Assembly (NCBI GenBank): GCA_005882525.1
Contig: VBGO01000102.1
Location: 1 to 7,999 of the forward strand
Reading direction: 5' to 3'
DNA length: 7,999 bases
DNA from: Chloroflexota bacterium
Lineage (GTDB): Bacteria; Chloroflexota; Dormibacteria; CF-121
Shown one piece after another: positions 5,228 to 7,999 of the stretch; the first letter of the stretch is position 1; each line of letters opens with the position of its first letter. The notes beneath the pieces were generated by a model. That model was not told the DNA's origin and ran no database searches. It saw only the letters and a list, made by a program, of their open reading frames with translations. Both the position numbers and the translations under genes were made by a program.

Positions 5228-6873
5228 TGAGGTCGGTCCCAAAATCGGGCATCCCCGACGCGCACCGGGTCGTAGAGGCCTCGCGCGCCGCCTGGTGGCG
5301 CATCGATCGCTACGATCTCTACTGGCTGATCGCGCTGACGCTGATTGCGGGCATCCTTCGCTTCGCCAGCCCGATCTTCCTCGACGTCTTCGCCCATCCC
5401 GGGTCGTCGGCGCCCATCAGCGCCTGGGGGCTCGGGCACAACTATCAGGATCCCTCCCTTCCCGGGCTGGGCAAGGCGAACGACATCGCGCCCAACTCGC
5501 CGTTCGTGTTCGATGAGCTCTACTTCGCGAATGACGCGCACAATGACCTGCTCGGCCGCGATTACTTCGATCCGGAGCCGCCCCTTGCCAAGCTGATCAT
5601 CGCCCTGGGCATCAAGCTCTTTGGCTTCAACTCCTTCGGCTGGCGGTTCATGCCGGCGCTCTTCGGCACCGCGCTCATCCCCCTGATGTACCTGCTGGCC
5701 CGCCAACTGCTGGCGGTACGATTCTTCGCGATCGCCGCCGGCGTGCTGACCGCCTTCGACGGGATGACCTTCGTCGAGGCCCGCACCGCGGTCATCGACA
5801 TCATCCCCATCACGCTGGTCGTGCTCGCCTACCTCCTCTTCCACTTGCACCTCACCGCCGACACCGTCTTCCGCCGGCGGTTGATGATCGCCCTCACCGG
5901 CGTCACCCTCGGCCTGGCGCTGGGGGCCAAGTGGACCACCCTGGCGGCCTACGGCACCATCGTCGTGATCCTCGCGCTCCGTCTCATCCTTCGCTGGACC
6001 CGGTACGACAGCGCCACCGGCGGCGTGGTGCTGCTCAGCCTTGCCATCCTGCCGGCCATCTTCTACGGCTTGAGCTTCATTCGCTACCTGACGATTACCC
6101 ACGGCATCACGAACCTGCCGCAGCCGACGCTTGCCGTCCTGCCCTTCCATTTCGATCCCGGGGGAGCCTGGAGAGAGATCGCCGAGTGGCATCGGCAGAC
6201 CTGGCTGTACCACCTCAATCTCAAGGCGGACCACATCTTCTACAGCCCGTGGTGGTCCTGGCCGCTCGATTTCCGCCCGGTCGTGTACTACTACACCGGC
6301 CAGGGCCTCGGCGTCGACCAGTCGAGCGGGTCGACATTGGTAGCCGAGATCTTCAACCTCGGCAATCCCCTGATCTGGTGGGCCGCCACCTTTTCCCTGG
6401 TCGGCATCGCTGTTGGGCTGCCGGCGCTCATCCGCGACTACCGCTCGCGGCACGGCCTGGACTCGGCGGACGCCGCCGCGCCGGATCTGGCCGGGCCGGT
6501 AGACCAGCGCCTCTACACCTCGGTCTTCATCCTCATCGCCTTTTTTGCCGCCTGGCTGCCACTCGCCCGGATCCCGCGCGGCCTCTTCCTCTATCACATG
6601 CTCGGCGGCTTGCCAGCGATGTTCCTGGCGCTCTCGCTGGCGCTCACCTATTTCGGCACCGTGCGCGGCCGCCTTCCCGGCCTGGCGTTGCGGATCAATG
6701 GTGCCGTGCCCGCCTATGCCTACCTGCTGATGGTGATCGGCTTCTTCGTCTACTTCTACCCGCTCTGGACGGGGCTGCCGCTGACCGCGGACGCGTTGAA
6801 CAGCCACGTCTGGTTCGCCCTCGTCAAACCGCTGCCCAACTGGTGTCTCTGCTACTGGACCTCCCCGGGCTAG
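5227..6873 (+). CDS. PMT-type (GT39-like) membrane glycosyltransferase
   Basis: This 548-residue polytopic protein resembles dolichyl/polyprenyl-phosphate-mannose protein mannosyltransferases, which move mannose from a lipid carrier to Ser/Thr of exported proteins. After a cytoplasmic tail and first helix (about 32-52) comes an outer loop with the acidic pair FDE (95-97) and DPEPPLAK (115-122), matching the D-E and H-P-P-L-x-K signatures of the family, then GWRFMPALFGTALIPLMYLL (138-157). Further on, AEWHRQTWLYH and YSPWWSWPLDFRPVVYYY match the family's conserved W-H and S-x-P-W-x-W-P blocks. Roughly ten or more hydrophobic segments follow the usual PMT layout. The loop before FDE (about 53-94) is long and rich in Gly, Pro and Ser. 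The canonical His of H-P-P is Glu here. ATG 5227 overlaps the previous stop (TGATG). The donor sugar and acceptor protein are unknown. Confidence 0.88.
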   Translation: MRSVPKSGIPDAHRVVEASRAAWWRIDRYDLYWLIALTLIAGILRFASPIFLDVFAHPGSSAPISAWGLGHNYQDPSLPGLGKANDIAPNSPFVFDELYFANDAHNDLLGRDYFDPEPPLAKLIIALGIKLFGFNSFGWRFMPALFGTALIPLMYLLARQLLAVRFFAIAAGVLTAFDGMTFVEARTAVIDIIPITLVVLAYLLFHLHLTADTVFRRRLMIALTGVTLGLALGAKWTTLAAYGTIVVILALRLILRWTRYDSATGGVVLLSLAILPAIFYGLSFIRYLTITHGITNLPQPTLAVLPFHFDPGGAWREIAEWHRQTWLYHLNLKADHIFYSPWWSWPLDFRPVVYYYTGQGLGVDQSSGSTLVAEIFNLGNPLIWWAATFSLVGIAVGLPALIRDYRSRHGLDSADAAAPDLAGPVDQRLYTSVFILIAFFAAWLPLARIPRGLFLYHMLGGLPAMFLALSLALTYFGTVRGRLPGLALRINGAVPAYAYLLMVIGFFVYFYPLWTGLPLTADALNSHVWFALVKPLPNWCLCYWTSPG

Positions 6874-7999
6874 CGCTGGTTGCGGGCTGCCTGGTCCTCG
6901 CTACGGGCCTGGCTGCCGGTGGGCCGCCCTGGCTGACCGTGGGCGAGCGGGTGGTGATCGGTCTGGTGCTGGCGATCGTCGCCCTGACCATGCTGGGCTA
7001 CCTGGTGGCGCTGGCCACAGGTGTCACGGTTGGCCTCGTCCTCTTGCTCGCCCTGATCGGCTGGGTCTCGGGTGGGTGGCTGCTCTGGCATCACCGGTCG
7101 CGGCTGCGCGCGGAGGCCGCACCGCGTTCCCTGACGTTGATCGCGGCGATCACTGGGCTGGCGTTGGTGATGGGCTATCTGTTCGCGCGGGCGGTGGAGA
7201 TCACGCCAGAGGCCTGGCTGGCTCATTACAACAACACCTGGTCGGACTGGTCGTTCCACGCCAGCGTCACCACCGCCTTCGTCTACGGCCACAACCTGCC
7301 GCCGCAGAATCCGATCTACGCAGGGACGCCTTTCCGGTATCCTTTCGCGCCTGACTTCGCCAGTGCCCTGCTGGTCGGGGGCGGCTGGAGCATCCCGGCG
7401 GCCCTCGCATGGCCGAGTTGGGCCATGACCGTGCTCGCGCTCAGCGGCCTCATCCTCTGGGCGCGCCGGCTCACCGGTGGGATCGGCGCCGGCGTGATCG
7501 CGGTCACCCTGACCTTGCTCGGCGGTGGCATCGGGTTCTGGTTCTTCTTCGGCGATGCTGCGCGGCTGGGTCTGATCAATGCGCTGCTCCACATTCCGCG
7601 TACCTACGACCGCTTCGACGCGCCGATCAACATTCAGTGGTACAACCCCATTCTCTCGTACTACCTCCCGCAGCGGTCGTTCGTCTTCGGTGCCGCCATC
7701 GTGATGGCGGTCCTGCTGCTGCTGACGCCCCCGCTGCTGACGACGCCCTTCTTTCGCTGGCGCGAAACCTTGACCACGATCCGCTCATCGTGGCGGCGCT
7801 GGACGCTGAAGAGCGAGGCCGTCGCCTTCCTGGCGGCCGGCGCGCTGACCGGTCTGCTGCCGCTCTTCCACGTGCACAGCCTTGTCGTGCTCGGCATCGT
7901 CACCGGCTGCTGGGCGCTGCTCTTTCCGCGGCCGGCATGGCTGGGGTTCTTCGCCGTCATGCTCCTTCTGGCCGTGCCGCGGCTGCTGATGGCAGTGCC
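6843..7999 (+). CDS. polytopic GT-C-like membrane protein, 3' end beyond window
   Basis: An open frame continues without a stop to the right edge, giving 385 visible residues. About four hydrophobic helices (8-25, 37-57, 61-82, 97-117) precede a conserved-looking outer segment, HYNNTWSDWSFHASVTTAF (128-146), then PQNPIYAGTPFRYPFAPDF (154-172), with further helices and a FHVHS motif (342-346). An Asp in the first large outer loop (D135), the NPI-x-x-G-x-P-x-R-Y-P-F pattern and the many helices resemble polytopic GT-C glycosyltransferase-like proteins of environmental bacteria, but I cannot assign a named family. The proposed GTG start overlaps the previous gene by 31 bases and has no clear ribosome binding site. 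The first in-frame ATG (6990) would cut the first helix and part of the second, while other GTG/TTG codons remain possible. The gene was identified by reading the frame directly. Start confidence is low, but the gene itself is clear. Confidence 0.8.
   Translation, partial: MSLLLDLPGLALVAGCLVLATGLAAGGPPWLTVGERVVIGLVLAIVALTMLGYLVALATGVTVGLVLLLALIGWVSGGWLLWHHRSRLRAEAAPRSLTLIAAITGLALVMGYLFARAVEITPEAWLAHYNNTWSDWSFHASVTTAFVYGHNLPPQNPIYAGTPFRYPFAPDFASALLVGGGWSIPAALAWPSWAMTVLALSGLILWARRLTGGIGAGVIAVTLTLLGGGIGFWFFFGDAARLGLINALLHIPRTYDRFDAPINIQWYNPILSYYLPQRSFVFGAAIVMAVLLLLTPPLLTTPFFRWRETLTTIRSSWRRWTLKSEAVAFLAAGALTGLLPLFHVHSLVVLGIVTGCWALLFPRPAWLGFFAVMLLLAVPRLLMAV

Noticed and set aside
5215..6807. Long open frame on the - strand (530 codons) opposite the PMT-like gene
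   Set aside because: Its product is a run of Gln, Arg, Glu and Gly without any fold pattern, as expected for the reverse of a hydrophobic GC-rich gene. The + strand frame has clear family motifs.

Overview
The window is a GC-rich, densely packed bacterial segment with every supported gene on the + strand. Genes join through 1-4 base stop/start overlaps (TGATG, ATGA, TTGA), and coding bias is strongly toward G/C in third positions. High GC, non-ATG starts, a probable leaderless promoter and the mix of gene families suggest an environmental bacterium of the Chloroflexota/Dormibacterota kind or another high-GC terrestrial lineage. That placement is inference from style and not from a marker gene.

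Layout. (1) 32-484: a small four-helix membrane protein of unknown function. (2) 551-3424: a tight four-gene unit made of an Rrf2-family regulator, two tandem MoeB/ThiF-type (E1-like) adenylyltransferases, and a 5'-methylthioadenosine phosphorylase (mtnP) that starts at a TTG. A -10-like box and an imperfect palindrome precede the regulator, and a 10-bp hairpin follows the unit. (3) 3588 to the window end: a second tight unit with a dTDP-L-rhamnose 4-epimerase-like SDR enzyme, a two-helix PH-like membrane protein, a PMT/GT39-type protein mannosyltransferase-like enzyme, and a polytopic GT-C-like membrane protein that runs off the right edge.

How the genes may work together. The first unit looks like sulfur metabolism. 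Rrf2 proteins often control sulfur or Fe-S genes, E1-like enzymes activate ThiS/MoaD-type sulfur carriers, and MtnP recycles the methylthio group of S-adenosylmethionine by-products. No sulfur-carrier protein, sulfurtransferase or rhodanese domain lies in the window, so the target of the two E1-like enzymes is unknown. The second unit looks like cell-envelope or glycoprotein synthesis: a nucleotide-sugar enzyme supplying a deoxysugar, followed by membrane glycosyltransferases that use polyprenyl-linked sugars.

The most interesting point is the tandem E1-like pair. The two proteins are clear paralogues that keep the ATP-binding and zinc residues, but the first has Ser where the second, like most of the family, has the conserved Cys. 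No mobile element, tRNA, rRNA or CRISPR array was seen.
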